The notes: a model not told the origin generated them from the sequence alone. A DNA stretch of 53,621 nucleotides from an uncultured archaeon (GCA_937138345.1 CAKZOW010000014.1:1-53621); one strand, 5' to 3'. Counted from the first letter of the stretch, positions 44,656 through 52,741 are shown. Translations and numbers: made by a program.

Positions 44656-46419
44656 ATGGAGACTCTCAAAGAACTCTATTCACAAATGGAATCTTACCAA
44701 GCTGGTAAATATTCTTATTTCGCAGACGTACAAGCTCTTGAATCACTCAAAGAGAAAGCATATCAAGAATCCGATTATGCTACGCTAAAAAAATTAACAA
44801 AATCTCAGTTAAGATTAGTAAATAATTTCAAATCATCATTGTATGGTACATATAAACAAAACCTTGATTACAAAGAAGAATATGCAGTTTACAAACAATA
44901 TGCTAAAAAATTAGGATATAAAGTATATGCATACTATCAATACAAAGCAGTAATGCTTGCCTATGAAGTATACGGATATGAAGCAGGATATTACAACTAT
45001 GCAACTCTTGCTAAACAAAATGAATATGATGTAGTTGAATATGAGAGTTATTGTGAAATTGTAGAAACTTATTATGAATATATGTATGAACAAAGATATC
45101 AAAGATATCTAGAATACATGAAAGTTAATTCTTATGAAGCTCTTTCATATGAAGATTATTCCTATGTGATGGAAGCTTACTCATATTATGGATATTATGA
45201 AGTAAAATCAAAAGAATATTATTCATATTATCAAGAATATGCTAAAATGAAAGGATACTCCGAAGTATCTTATGAACAATATTATTATGCAATTAAAGCA
45301 TATGATAATTATAAATATGAAATCGCATATCTAAGATACCAAGCTTATGCTTCAAAAGATTCTGCTCATTACCTAGAATATGAAACATACAAAAATGCAG
45401 TAAAAAGTATTGGATACTCATATGAATACAGCGGTTACGACTACTATAAAAACTACATCTCAGGATATGAAGGAAACTACTCAACAGCATACAAAGATTA
45501 TGCATACATGTATTATTCCTATTACAATTATGGAGTAGAAGCTGGATACCAATATTACAAAGAATACAACGAATATTATGGTTATGCATATTTAAGTTAT
45601 GAACAATATGAAGAATATACTGAGTATTATGCTAGTTTAAGTTACAAAGAACTCTACAACTATTATGCTAGTCATTATCAATATTACAACTACTATGATG
45701 TTAGTCAAAAAGCATACTATGAAGCATACTCCTACTATTATCACTACGATGCTAAATATGATTACAGTAACTACTACAAAAATTACTATGAACATCACTA
45801 CTATTCAAATAATGCTCAATACTATGCATTAAGTGTAGATTATGTATTAAACACACTATACTATATTTCAGAAGCTCTAAATGCACAATATTCATATTAC
45901 TCATACTTATACAATATGAAATACGAAGCAGGATCATATTACTATGATGTGGCTTACTCATATTATGCTAAATACGCAGAAGAAAAACAGTATTATGTTA
46001 TGACTGAAAATGATTATTACAACATGGCATATGCTCTGAGATATTACTATAATAAAGGGGGATATGATTACGGATACTATTTATCATACCAAGAATACTA
46101 TGATTTAATGCAATCTTATGGATATAATACGCTTGTTGAAAAAGATTATAACGAATATGTTGAACTTGCTAAATCCTATGATTATGAAGATTATTACCAA
46201 TATGTTTCAGCTCATGTATATTATGGTTCATATGAAAAACAAAATGAGAGTTATGTTAACTACTTACTTGGTAAATTTTCAAATCTCCTTGCTAAATCTA
46301 AAGAGAGTGGATCAGAATACAGTGAGTATTACTCAAACTTAGCAAAATCCCTCTACTCTAAAAAACAAGAAGTAGAAGGAGCTCTAAGTGCATATAGAAC
46401 ATATGCAAATTATTATTAG
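44656..46419 (+). CDS. Extremely tyrosine-rich helical-repeat protein
   Basis: A 587-residue protein. Counting from the GTG two codons earlier gives 170 Tyr in 589 residues (29%), no Pro or Trp, three Phe and one Cys. No signal peptide or membrane helix, so it is probably cytosolic unless exported by another route. The core (about residues 65-500) shows imperfect units of 35-45 residues following YAKxxGYxxxSYExYxYxxxAYxxYxY, for example EYAKMKGYSEVSYEQYYYAI, like TPR/Sel1-type two-helix repeats with tyrosines on both faces. The N- and C-terminal 50 residues are less Tyr-rich. Not a family I recognise; a structural or redox role is speculative. Confidence 0.85.
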   Translation: METLKELYSQMESYQAGKYSYFADVQALESLKEKAYQESDYATLKKLTKSQLRLVNNFKSSLYGTYKQNLDYKEEYAVYKQYAKKLGYKVYAYYQYKAVMLAYEVYGYEAGYYNYATLAKQNEYDVVEYESYCEIVETYYEYMYEQRYQRYLEYMKVNSYEALSYEDYSYVMEAYSYYGYYEVKSKEYYSYYQEYAKMKGYSEVSYEQYYYAIKAYDNYKYEIAYLRYQAYASKDSAHYLEYETYKNAVKSIGYSYEYSGYDYYKNYISGYEGNYSTAYKDYAYMYYSYYNYGVEAGYQYYKEYNEYYGYAYLSYEQYEEYTEYYASLSYKELYNYYASHYQYYNYYDVSQKAYYEAYSYYYHYDAKYDYSNYYKNYYEHHYYSNNAQYYALSVDYVLNTLYYISEALNAQYSYYSYLYNMKYEAGSYYYDVAYSYYAKYAEEKQYYVMTENDYYNMAYALRYYYNKGGYDYGYYLSYQEYYDLMQSYGYNTLVEKDYNEYVELAKSYDYEDYYQYVSAHVYYGSYEKQNESYVNYLLGKFSNLLAKSKESGSEYSEYYSNLAKSLYSKKQEVEGALSAYRTYANYY

Positions 46420-46446
46420 AGAAATCTAATTTTTATTCTTTTTTCT
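46416..46446 (+). terminator. Intrinsic-like terminator at the end of the tyrosine-rich gene
   Basis: TTAGA-gaaa-TCTAA forms a 5-bp hairpin with a GNRA-like loop that includes the stop codon (46417-46419), followed at once by a T-rich run (ttttattctttttt). Confidence 0.5.
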
Positions 46447-46464
46447 ATATAAGTAATTCATAAC

Positions 46465-46476
46465 ATTTATATAATA
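46465..46476 (+). promoter_or_regulatory. TATA box of the HTH_40-like gene
   Basis: atttatataata, the same core as before the ThiF-like gene, centred about 25 bases before the ATG at 46495. Confidence 0.6.
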
Positions 46477-46494
46477 CAATACCCCACATTCTCT

Positions 46495-46848
46495 ATGAAA
46501 AATAGTTCTTCAACTTGGCTTCAATGGTGTCAAGAATATAAAAAAGCACCCTATACACCCAAAGTTGCACTAACCCATAAACTCTTTATAATACACAAGT
46601 CACTTTCAAAAGTTGCAAATAAAAGAGAAGTAAACATTGAGACAATTGAGAGACAAATAATTCAACTTATCGTAAAAGGTCTCATCTCAATAGATGAAGT
46701 CGTTGAAGAAGGAGTAAAAAAAGAAGTGTTAGATGTACTAGAAAATGAAAACATAACTAAACTCTCAGAAATAAAAGAAAATATAGATAAAAATATCTCT
46801 TGGTTTGAAATAAAAGCAGTAATAGCTTCAACAGGAATAGAGGCTTAA
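46495..46848 (+). CDS. HTH_40-like (RecQ C-terminal type) DNA-binding protein
   Basis: A 117-residue protein that resembles the helix-turn-helix domain HTH_40 found at the C-terminus of RecQ/YpbB-type helicases: LHKSLSKVANKREVNIETIERQIIQLIVKG is not exact, but KVANKREVNIETIERQI and LIVKGLISIDEVV, then VLENENITKLSEIKE and WFEIKAVIA, follow its pattern. Here it stands alone, without a helicase. It may bind nucleic acid and regulate its neighbours. Cotranscription with the tyrosine-rich gene is unlikely given the terminator and separate TATA box. Confidence 0.55.
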   Translation: MKNSSSTWLQWCQEYKKAPYTPKVALTHKLFIIHKSLSKVANKREVNIETIERQIIQLIVKGLISIDEVVEEGVKKEVLDVLENENITKLSEIKENIDKNISWFEIKAVIASTGIEA

Positions 46849-46860
46849 AAAAATAAAAAA

Positions 46861-46880
46861 TTATTCTACTTGTAGAATAA
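46861..46880 (-). terminator. Perfect 9-bp palindrome at a stop codon
   Basis: TTATTCTAC and GTAGAATAA pair with a 2-base loop; the stop codon of the His-rich protein is the first triplet of the left arm (46861-46863). Confidence 0.4.
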
Positions 46881-47382
46881 CTGTATCTTGAATAGTTTCT
46901 CCAGTTAATGCTAAATCTTTATGATCATTAGTATTAAGAGTAACTGTAATTTCATTATGACCTTCAAGTTCCCCTAAATAATAGCTACTTGAGTAAAGCC
47001 TTGAGATTTTTTCTCCATTAATATAGAGGTGTGCATGTCCCCTAAAAACATCTAATTGGTTATCTTCAAAATTATGTGTTGAGACAAATTCAAAATTAGT
47101 TGTATCAATTTCTAAGTTATATCCTGATTTAGAATCTTCATGAACTGAAATCTCAATTGTAGGAGCCATCTCAGGAGATACTTCTAATTGTTCGTGAGAA
47201 TGAATGTCATGACTATGAGTTGAATGATCATGCATATCCTCATGACTCTCGCTTGTGGACTTACTTGTCCCAATAGTAAAACCAATAATTAAACCAACTA
47301 AAACACTAATAATAATTATAGTAGATGTTGAAATAATAGGTGATTGATTTGAGGTAGATTGTTGTTTACTTCTCTTTACCAT
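46861..47382 (-). CDS. Membrane-anchored histidine-rich extracytoplasmic protein
   Basis: A 173-residue protein: one N-terminal helix (TIIIISVLVGLIIGFTIG), a His/Glu-rich linker with eight or more His (HEDMHDHSTHSHDIHSHE), then a domain containing FRGHAHLYINGEKISRLY and ITVTLNTNDHKDLALTG. That second pattern occurs in bacterial and archaeal proteins near copper-handling genes; the conserved His fits metal binding. It is probably tethered outside the membrane and may bind copper, zinc or nickel. Confidence 0.7.
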   Translation of the reverse strand: MVKRSKQQSTSNQSPIISTSTIIIISVLVGLIIGFTIGTSKSTSESHEDMHDHSTHSHDIHSHEQLEVSPEMAPTIEISVHEDSKSGYNLEIDTTNFEFVSTHNFEDNQLDVFRGHAHLYINGEKISRLYSSSYYLGELEGHNEITVTLNTNDHKDLALTGETIQDTVILQVE

Positions 47383-47421
47383 AATGAAGAAATAAAAAAA
47401 GCAATTTAAAAATATTTAGTA

Positions 47422-47916
47422 TTACTTACCAGATTGTTGAGACATTTGTTGGAGTTTTTCTTTAAGTGAATTTGCCAGTTTTTCTAATTCAGAATCAGAA
47501 AGTGATTCTCCTTGAACATCAAAGTTAAGTCCATCCCCAGAATATCTTGGAATAATATGCATCATAAAATGTTGTACTTGTTGACCTGCAGCACCACCAT
47601 TTGCCATGTACATAGTAACGTCCTGAGCAGAAAATGCTTCTTTTAATAAATCACTCAAATACTTAGAAATTACTGACAGGTGGCCTAAAATTTCATCTGG
47701 TACCATCGGCATCATCATATAATGCTCTTTTGGCATCAAAAGAAGATGGCCATTAGTTGCAGGATTAATATCTAAAATCGCCATACAGATATCATCTTCA
47801 AAAACAACTTTTCCTGGAATTTCTCCCTTAATAATTTTACAGAAAATACAATTTTCTTTCATCATCTCAATTCTTTTTTGAATTTCTTCCTGACTTAGTT
47901 GTTCTTCTCCTGCCAT
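47422..47916 (-). CDS. HIT family protein lacking the middle (nucleophilic) histidine
   Basis: A 164-residue HIT-fold protein starting at ATG 47916. CIFCKIIKGEIPG with a zinc CxxC (C23, C26), NPATNGHLLLMPKEHY and GQQVQHFMMHIIPR are present. The family motif HxHxH reads H116-F-M118-M-H120: the central His, the nucleophile that takes up the nucleotide, is Met. Either activity is lost or changed, or this is a distinct subfamily. An N-terminal helix (EEQLSQEEIQKRIEMMKE) is added. Neighbours on both sides are unrelated. Confidence 0.88.
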   Translation of the reverse strand: MAGEEQLSQEEIQKRIEMMKENCIFCKIIKGEIPGKVVFEDDICMAILDINPATNGHLLLMPKEHYMMMPMVPDEILGHLSVISKYLSDLLKEAFSAQDVTMYMANGGAAGQQVQHFMMHIIPRYSGDGLNFDVQGESLSDSELEKLANSLKEKLQQMSQQSGK

Positions 47917-47956
47917 TATTATATAAAATAAAAAATACAATATTTAAAAGTTTGTA

Positions 47957-48274
47957 CTACCTTAACAAAGAGTTATGGTGTTGATGAAAATCTTCTTGAA
48001 TTGATTGTGGAAAAACTTCCAAATATTTTAAAATAACTGAATTTCTTAACTCTGATGTGACTTTGAAAGAAAATCTATTTTTCTTTTTAATTTTCTCATC
48101 TAACACATCAATATTTTCAAGCAATTGATTTAAGGTTGGAAGTGACTTTGGAAAAATATTTTTTGATAAAATATTAAAAATTTGAGATTCTTCTGAAGAT
48201 AAATTACTTTTTAATTCATTTAATTTTTTTCTATTAAGATAATTTACTTTCTTACCTTCTTTCTTAATTTCCAC
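47957..48274 (-). CDS. Hypothetical basic protein cotranscribed with the SufT-like gene
   Basis: A 105-residue protein with a GTG start one base after the SufT-like stop. It is Lys, Ser and Leu rich, helical in appearance, without Cys, signal peptide or membrane helix. Parts such as QLLENIDVLDEKIKKK and LKYLEVFPQSIQEDF are coil-like. Not recognised. It may be a lineage-specific partner of the MIP18-like protein. Confidence 0.55.
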   Translation of the reverse strand: MEIKKEGKKVNYLNRKKLNELKSNLSSEESQIFNILSKNIFPKSLPTLNQLLENIDVLDEKIKKKNRFSFKVTSELRNSVILKYLEVFPQSIQEDFHQHHNSLLR

Positions 48275-48275
48275 T

Positions 48276-48845
48276 TTAAAATTTACTCATACATGCTGAA
48301 CAAATATGAGTTTTTTCTCCCTTATATCTACATTCTAAAACTGGTCTTTTCTCTTCTGTTGCTCCACAATTAAAACAAACAGGTTCTTTTATGGATGAAT
48401 TCTCATTAAGTACACCAGTCCTTAATCCCGAGTCTCCTGTCACACTTGTCTGAGTACTCTCTTGCACGCCTGTTTTTCCAAGTCCCGTCTGGTCTCCTTG
48501 AAATACACTTTGAACTGCAAGATTTTCTGCTTGGGGAGATGATGCTAAACCAAGTTCTTCTTTTGCTTCTTGAGATACTCTCTCAGGAGTCCATTTAGGT
48601 TCAAATGTAAGAACTAATTCAACCTCATTTACTCCAGGTGTTCCTTCAATAGCTTCTCTTATAATCATTTGAAGATAATCTGCAGTAGGACATGTGGGTG
48701 ATGTCAAAGACATTACTGCATATACATCATTATTTTCTTTAATAGTAATTTCATAAATTAATCCTAAATCATACACATTAATTGGAATTTCAGGGTCATA
48801 TACTTCTCTTAACTGTTCAATAATTGCTTCTTTTAATTCACTCAT
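48276..48845 (-). CDS. MIP18/SufT-like protein with C-terminal zinc ribbon
   Basis: A 189-residue protein. Residues 1-100 are a DUF59 (MIP18/PaaD/SufT) domain with DPEIPINVYDLGLIYEI and SLTSPTCPTADYL (C52), involved in iron-sulfur cluster assembly. A Ser/Thr/Gln-rich linker (about 110-150) whose DNA is noticeably more GC-rich follows, then a zinc ribbon with four or more Cys (C157, C160, C172, C182, C185). The ribbon may bind the cluster or a partner. Close packing with a GTG-started gene downstream. Confidence 0.85.
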   Translation of the reverse strand: MSELKEAIIEQLREVYDPEIPINVYDLGLIYEITIKENNDVYAVMSLTSPTCPTADYLQMIIREAIEGTPGVNEVELVLTFEPKWTPERVSQEAKEELGLASSPQAENLAVQSVFQGDQTGLGKTGVQESTQTSVTGDSGLRTGVLNENSSIKEPVCFNCGATEEKRPVLECRYKGEKTHICSACMSKF

Positions 48846-48910
48846 CTAATAATTAACAATTGTTAATAATTTAAATACTTAATCAAAGAATATTAAAGAA
48901 TAAAGACAAA

Positions 48911-49489
48911 TTACTCATCCTCATAGAATCTCGTAATTCTTTGCTTACCTCCAAATCTTTCAAAGTAATGAAGAGTCCCTGATGCTGCATAGTTTTCCCA
49001 CTCTGGATTTTCTTCAACAATCATAGATCTTAATGTTGTAGCACTAATGTCAATGAGTGGTTCTTCTATAATTTCTTCTGGTTTTAGAGTTTGATAACCA
49101 AATTCTCCAAAAACATCTTGAACCCACTTATTTCCTGAAACTATTTTTGTTCCAGCTCTCAATTGAGCATTATCTAATATATAATGAATCCAATCTTGAT
49201 CTTCATTAAAATCAGGCATATGGATAAATCTGTAATTACTTAGTCCTTTATCATCTAATGATTTTCTAAGCATCATCTCTCTCTCAACGGAGTAATATGG
49301 ATTTGATTTATTGATGATATTTGCACTACCAATTCCAATAATTACTTCATCTACCATTGAGCATGCTGCCTCAAGCATTGATATATGTCCTCTGTGAGGC
49401 GGCTGAGTTCTTTGAGGGATAAATAATGAAGTTTCTTCATGTCTTAATTTACTTGTTCTTTGTTCTATACCTTTGTCTTTCCAAACCAT
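48911..49489 (-). CDS. nadM: Nicotinamide-nucleotide adenylyltransferase (archaeal NadM type)
   Basis: A 192-residue nucleotidyltransferase that joins NMN and ATP to NAD. HRGH (32-35) is the active site of the superfamily; IGIGSANIINKSNPYYSVEREMM (about 50-73) and DISATTLRSMI (about 149-159) match archaeal NadM. It has about 20 extra N-terminal residues and an unusual IPQRTQPP before HRGH instead of GRFQPxH. Upstream of the SufT-like gene by 65 bp. Confidence 0.88.
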   Translation of the reverse strand: MVWKDKGIEQRTSKLRHEETSLFIPQRTQPPHRGHISMLEAACSMVDEVIIGIGSANIINKSNPYYSVEREMMLRKSLDDKGLSNYRFIHMPDFNEDQDWIHYILDNAQLRAGTKIVSGNKWVQDVFGEFGYQTLKPEEIIEEPLIDISATTLRSMIVEENPEWENYAASGTLHYFERFGGKQRITRFYEDE

Positions 49490-49560
49490 AATAATTCTAC
49501 GACTTGTATTTTATTTATACACTTTTGACAAAAATTTGTCATTAGAGTTGTACTTTTAGA

Positions 49561-49570
49561 AATATATTTA
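49561..49570 (+). promoter_or_regulatory. TATA box of the PLD-like regulator
   Basis: atatatttaa about 28 bases before the ATG at 49594, in the divergent spacer with nadM. Confidence 0.5.
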
Positions 49571-49593
49571 AGTAAAAGATACGATATAAGTCT

Positions 49594-50445
49594 ATGGTAT
49601 TAGATTTAACAACAATTGAGAAAATTAAAGGACTTGTATATCAAAAGCCACAATCAATCAATAGTATAGCTTTAGCATTAGGAAAAAATTGGAGAACTGC
49701 AGATAGATATGTAGAAGAAATAAAAAAGAAAACTGGGACCATCAAAACAATGACATTTAGAGAAGGAACACGTGGTGCTCTAAAAATTGTATACTGGAAT
49801 AATACTGAGAAAATATACTCAACAGATATTCAAGAAGAATTATTTAAAAAAATTGAACTTGGAATTAATAAATCTGATTTCTCGCCATTTGAAATATATC
49901 AGTATGTAGATCCACAAAAACGAGAAGGTTTTTATGAAGAAATAAAACATGAAAAAAATTATAATTATAGAATCGAAGATCTCATCCCCTACATTGAAAC
50001 ATCTGAGAAAGAAATTAGTATTTTTGCTGGAAATCTCGCATTTATACATTTAGAACATAATAAGAGAAAAATAATTGATTATATACATGATGCAATTCAA
50101 AGAGGTGTATTAATCAAAGTAATCTCATCTATCAACTTAGTTGATCTAAAAAATATTGAATTACTGTTATCTTTAAATCAAGGATTAAGAGAACCATTAG
50201 TTGAAATAAGACATAGTATTATTCCATTAAGAGGATATATTTTTGATACTAAAATACTTCGTTTAGGAGAAGTAGCATATGGACAAAAAAAAGAAGGTCA
50301 AGTTCAAAATACAATTGCTAACTATTATGAAATCAGAGATGAGATGTGGGTTGAATGGATTGAAAAATTATTTTGGAAAAAATTCCAACAAGCAATCCCT
50401 GCGAAAAAAAGATTAGAACATATCAACTCACTTAAAAAGTTGTAA
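49594..50445 (+). CDS. Winged-helix protein with PLD-like domain
   Basis: A 283-residue protein: an N-terminal helix-turn-helix (residues 5-50: KPQSINSIALALGKNWRTADRYVEEI), a linker, then a TrmB/PLD-like sensor domain (ISIFAGNLAFIHLEH, RGVLIKVISSINLVDL, LRGYIFDTKILRLGE). It is a likely transcriptional regulator, without catalytic HKD residues. Its last 14 bases overlap the convergent ferredoxin-like gene. Target and ligand unknown. Related in layout to the TrmB protein at 15.2 kb but distant in sequence. Confidence 0.75.
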   Translation: MVLDLTTIEKIKGLVYQKPQSINSIALALGKNWRTADRYVEEIKKKTGTIKTMTFREGTRGALKIVYWNNTEKIYSTDIQEELFKKIELGINKSDFSPFEIYQYVDPQKREGFYEEIKHEKNYNYRIEDLIPYIETSEKEISIFAGNLAFIHLEHNKRKIIDYIHDAIQRGVLIKVISSINLVDLKNIELLLSLNQGLREPLVEIRHSIIPLRGYIFDTKILRLGEVAYGQKKEGQVQNTIANYYEIRDEMWVEWIEKLFWKKFQQAIPAKKRLEHINSLKKL

Positions 50446-50755
50446 TAGATAATTCCGATTTAATTAAATCTTCTATCTCTTTAACTGAATTAATAAGATA
50501 ATACTCCTGTTTTGGCTGTAGTAAAATAATTGAACCTCTAGGAGAACAAAATCCTAAACACTTAGTCTGTGTTAGTTTAACATGACATGAAATTTGAGAT
50601 AATTTTATTCTAATTTTTAAATTTTTTAATTCTTCCAAATCAATAGTTGGGCCACAGCTAGGCTTCGAGGTTTTTTGTCCATTTTGTGTTTCACCTCTGT
50701 CATTAACACATACAAAAATATGAAGTAGTGGTTTTTCAATGTTTAATTTTTCCAT
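50432..50755 (-). CDS. Thioredoxin-like [2Fe-2S] ferredoxin
   Basis: A 107-residue protein of the thioredoxin-like ferredoxin family: LHIFVCVNDRGET, SCGPT, then TKCLGFCSPRGSI. Cysteines C16, C34, C66 and C70 are likely cluster ligands; C57 is extra. It carries electrons in the cytosol. It is a single gene, with 14 bases overlapping the regulator's 3' end. A hydrogenase or other partner is not seen nearby. Confidence 0.85.
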   Translation of the reverse strand: MEKLNIEKPLLHIFVCVNDRGETQNGQKTSKPSCGPTIDLEELKNLKIRIKLSQISCHVKLTQTKCLGFCSPRGSIILLQPKQEYYLINSVKEIEDLIKSELSITTF

Positions 50756-50779
50756 AAGAAATTAAAGGTGTTGATGTTT

Positions 50780-50808
50780 AAAAATCAATTCATTATCTTT
50801 GGATTTTT
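50780..50808 (-). terminator. Terminator-like inverted repeat after the antiporter-like gene
   Basis: AAAAATC (50780-50786) and GATTTTT (50802-50808) pair around the stop codon; on the transcript the last arm is T-rich. Weak on its own. Confidence 0.3.
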
Positions 50809-51780
50809 CTTAAGAAAAAACTCTAAAATAAAAGGAAATAATAATGTAGTAATCAAGGCAGTAATTACTAAAATTGAAAATAAAAGTTCTGAAATTAAAT
50901 TTGCATGAAGTGCAACTAAAGCAAGAGCAATACCAATTGCACCACGAGAATTCATACCCCAAGAAATCAAATGAAGTTGTTTATTAGAAAATGTTGTATG
51001 AGATTTTGCCAAAAATGTTCCAATAAATTTTGAACTAATACCAACTAACAAAATTACTGCAAAAAGAAAGAGATCTGACTTCAAAGAATCAAAAGTGAAA
51101 TTTAAACCCAAACTTATAAAGAAAAAAGGGACAAAAAAATTTGCAAATAGAAATTCTGTTTTTTTTGTAATATGATGTTCCAAAAAAAAATGTTGAGTTG
51201 TAAGACCTACGATAAATGAAATTAAAATTCCTGCTAAGAGAAGATATTCAAAATATTCATTAAAGCCTGAAAAAAATAAAATAACGAAAAAACACACTAA
51301 TGTGAAAATATTAACAATAAATCCTCCTGCAAGAAGTGCAGATGCTACTTTTGTTTTTATTAAATTAAGCTCAATAAATTCCCTTGCCTTAGAACCTTCT
51401 GAAGATACACATAAGCAAAGCCCAATAATAATTGATTCAATAAATGAAAAACCTAACATAAAAAATACAAAAAATGAAAGAGCTAACGTTATTGCAAAAT
51501 TAAAAATTGAGAGCTCAAATGCATCATGTTCCTCCTCAATGAGTGTTTTATATGAAGATTCAAGACCTGCTAAAAACATAAGTGATAATAGACCAACATG
51601 CCCTAAAATAAGAATTGTTTCTTGTGCTCCTTGGATAAAAAAGATACCAAAATTAGTTGAACCAAAAATAAGTCCTAAAAGAATAAGAGATACAACTTTA
51701 GATATTTTTAACTTCCTCAAAAGATAAGTAAATAAAAAAGAAATAATAATCAAGGAAATTAAAACTAAAAATGTTTGCAT
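50785..51780 (-). CDS. CPA2/Kef-type cation:proton antiporter-like membrane protein
   Basis: A 331-residue protein with ten to twelve helices resembling the Na+/H+ exchanger domain of CPA2 (Kef/NapA) transporters: LRKLKISKVVSLILLGLIFG, GHVGLLSLMFLAGLES and SEGSKAREFIELNLIKTKVASALLAGG align with conserved helices. The expected D/ND ion-binding pair in the middle helix reads IVNIF here, without an acidic residue, and the usual SST is SSEGSK. It may have a changed or lost transport mechanism. Shorter than the family norm (about 380-400). Confidence 0.7.
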   Translation of the reverse strand: MQTFLVLISLIIISFLFTYLLRKLKISKVVSLILLGLIFGSTNFGIFFIQGAQETILILGHVGLLSLMFLAGLESSYKTLIEEEHDAFELSIFNFAITLALSFFVFFMLGFSFIESIIIGLCLCVSSEGSKAREFIELNLIKTKVASALLAGGFIVNIFTLVCFFVILFFSGFNEYFEYLLLAGILISFIVGLTTQHFFLEHHITKKTEFLFANFFVPFFFISLGLNFTFDSLKSDLFLFAVILLVGISSKFIGTFLAKSHTTFSNKQLHLISWGMNSRGAIGIALALVALHANLISELLFSILVITALITTLLFPFILEFFLKKNPKIMN

Positions 51781-51841
51781 AGCAGAATCGCTAAAAAAAT
51801 CTATTTAGTATTTAGTTTAAATTAAACAGGAGTTAAAGAAA

Positions 51842-52741
51842 TTACAATAAAATAAATCCTAAACCTATAAGCATTAAGACAACAGCAATTATTTTTCTCA
51901 TCATATGTTTTTCATGAAATAGTAAGCCACCTCCAATTGCTGAAAATAATGTAGATGTTCTTCTAATAGGAATTAAAAGAGAAAGGAGTACTCCTGGAAT
52001 TGCTAAAGCACTTAAAATAATTAATGAATCAACAAATCTAATAATTCCTATTGAAAATGTTTCTGGCTCTTTTACCATTTTTTTGAGTCTATCTTTAAAA
52101 TTTCCTTTCACAATAAAATAAATAGAAACTAATGCAAACACACATACTGAAGTAAAGTACATATTAGAATAAACACTCATTCCTGTATCTAATAGAGTCT
52201 TGTCTAATATTGAAGTTAAGGACATCATAGTTAGGAGTAAAAATGCATATACAAAAAATTCAGATGGTTTTCTAAATAATTGTTTAAAGTGAAATTCATG
52301 AGGTTCTGATTTTGTATGATGGTGATGATTAACTTCTAAAATATATGTTGCAACAATTGTAATTAAAATACCAATAATTTGAAAAAAACTTACATGTTCA
52401 CCTAAAATTGTTGATGTGAAAATAAGTAAAATAATAGGAGACAAGTTTGCAAGAGGAGAAACTACAGATACCTCGTATTTTTTCATCAAAGAAAAATAAA
52501 CAATTGCAACTCCTGCAACAATAAGTCCTTTGAATAAAAAAATATAAAAATATTCATAAAAAAAAGTAAAATCAATAAAAGGGAAAAATACCAACAAAAT
52601 AATTAAAATATTAAAAAGATGTTGCTCAAACATAATTTGTGTAGGAGAAGTGTCATATTTAGTTAGTATTTTTTTAGAGATAATATCTGCCAAAGCATAA
52701 GTAATTGCAGATAAAAATCCTAGTAAAATCCAAAGTTCCAT
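51842..52741 (-). CDS. EamA/DMT family transporter
   Basis: A 299-residue protein with ten hydrophobic helices in two EamA repeats (start LLGFLSAITYALADIISKK; second repeat from FVYAFLLLTMMSLTS; end LGFILL). The family exports or imports metabolites such as amino acids or sugars. The loop between the repeats carries a natural HHHH plus further His (EVNHHHHTKSEPHEFHF), which may bind metal. Located between the antiporter-like and Bax inhibitor-1 genes, with separate upstream AT-rich spacer. Confidence 0.85.
   Translation of the reverse strand: MELWILLGFLSAITYALADIISKKILTKYDTSPTQIMFEQHLFNILIILLVFFPFIDFTFFYEYFYIFLFKGLIVAGVAIVYFSLMKKYEVSVVSPLANLSPIILLIFTSTILGEHVSFFQIIGILITIVATYILEVNHHHHTKSEPHEFHFKQLFRKPSEFFVYAFLLLTMMSLTSILDKTLLDTGMSVYSNMYFTSVCVFALVSIYFIVKGNFKDRLKKMVKEPETFSIGIIRFVDSLIILSALAIPGVLLSLLIPIRRTSTLFSAIGGGLLFHEKHMMRKIIAVVLMLIGLGFILL

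Noticed and set aside
44900-46350. Several open frames in other frames and on the other strand inside the tyrosine-rich gene
   Set aside because: Tyr codons (tat/tac) rarely give stops in other frames, so these are by-products of composition.
44656-46419. Tyrosine-rich sequence as a DNA tandem repeat or CRISPR-like array
   Set aside because: Repeats are visible only at protein level with variable length; there is no exact DNA unit or spacer pattern.
52290-52345. HHHH run as an artificial tag
   Set aside because: It lies inside a transporter loop with other His and is encoded by normal codons of the region; it is natural.
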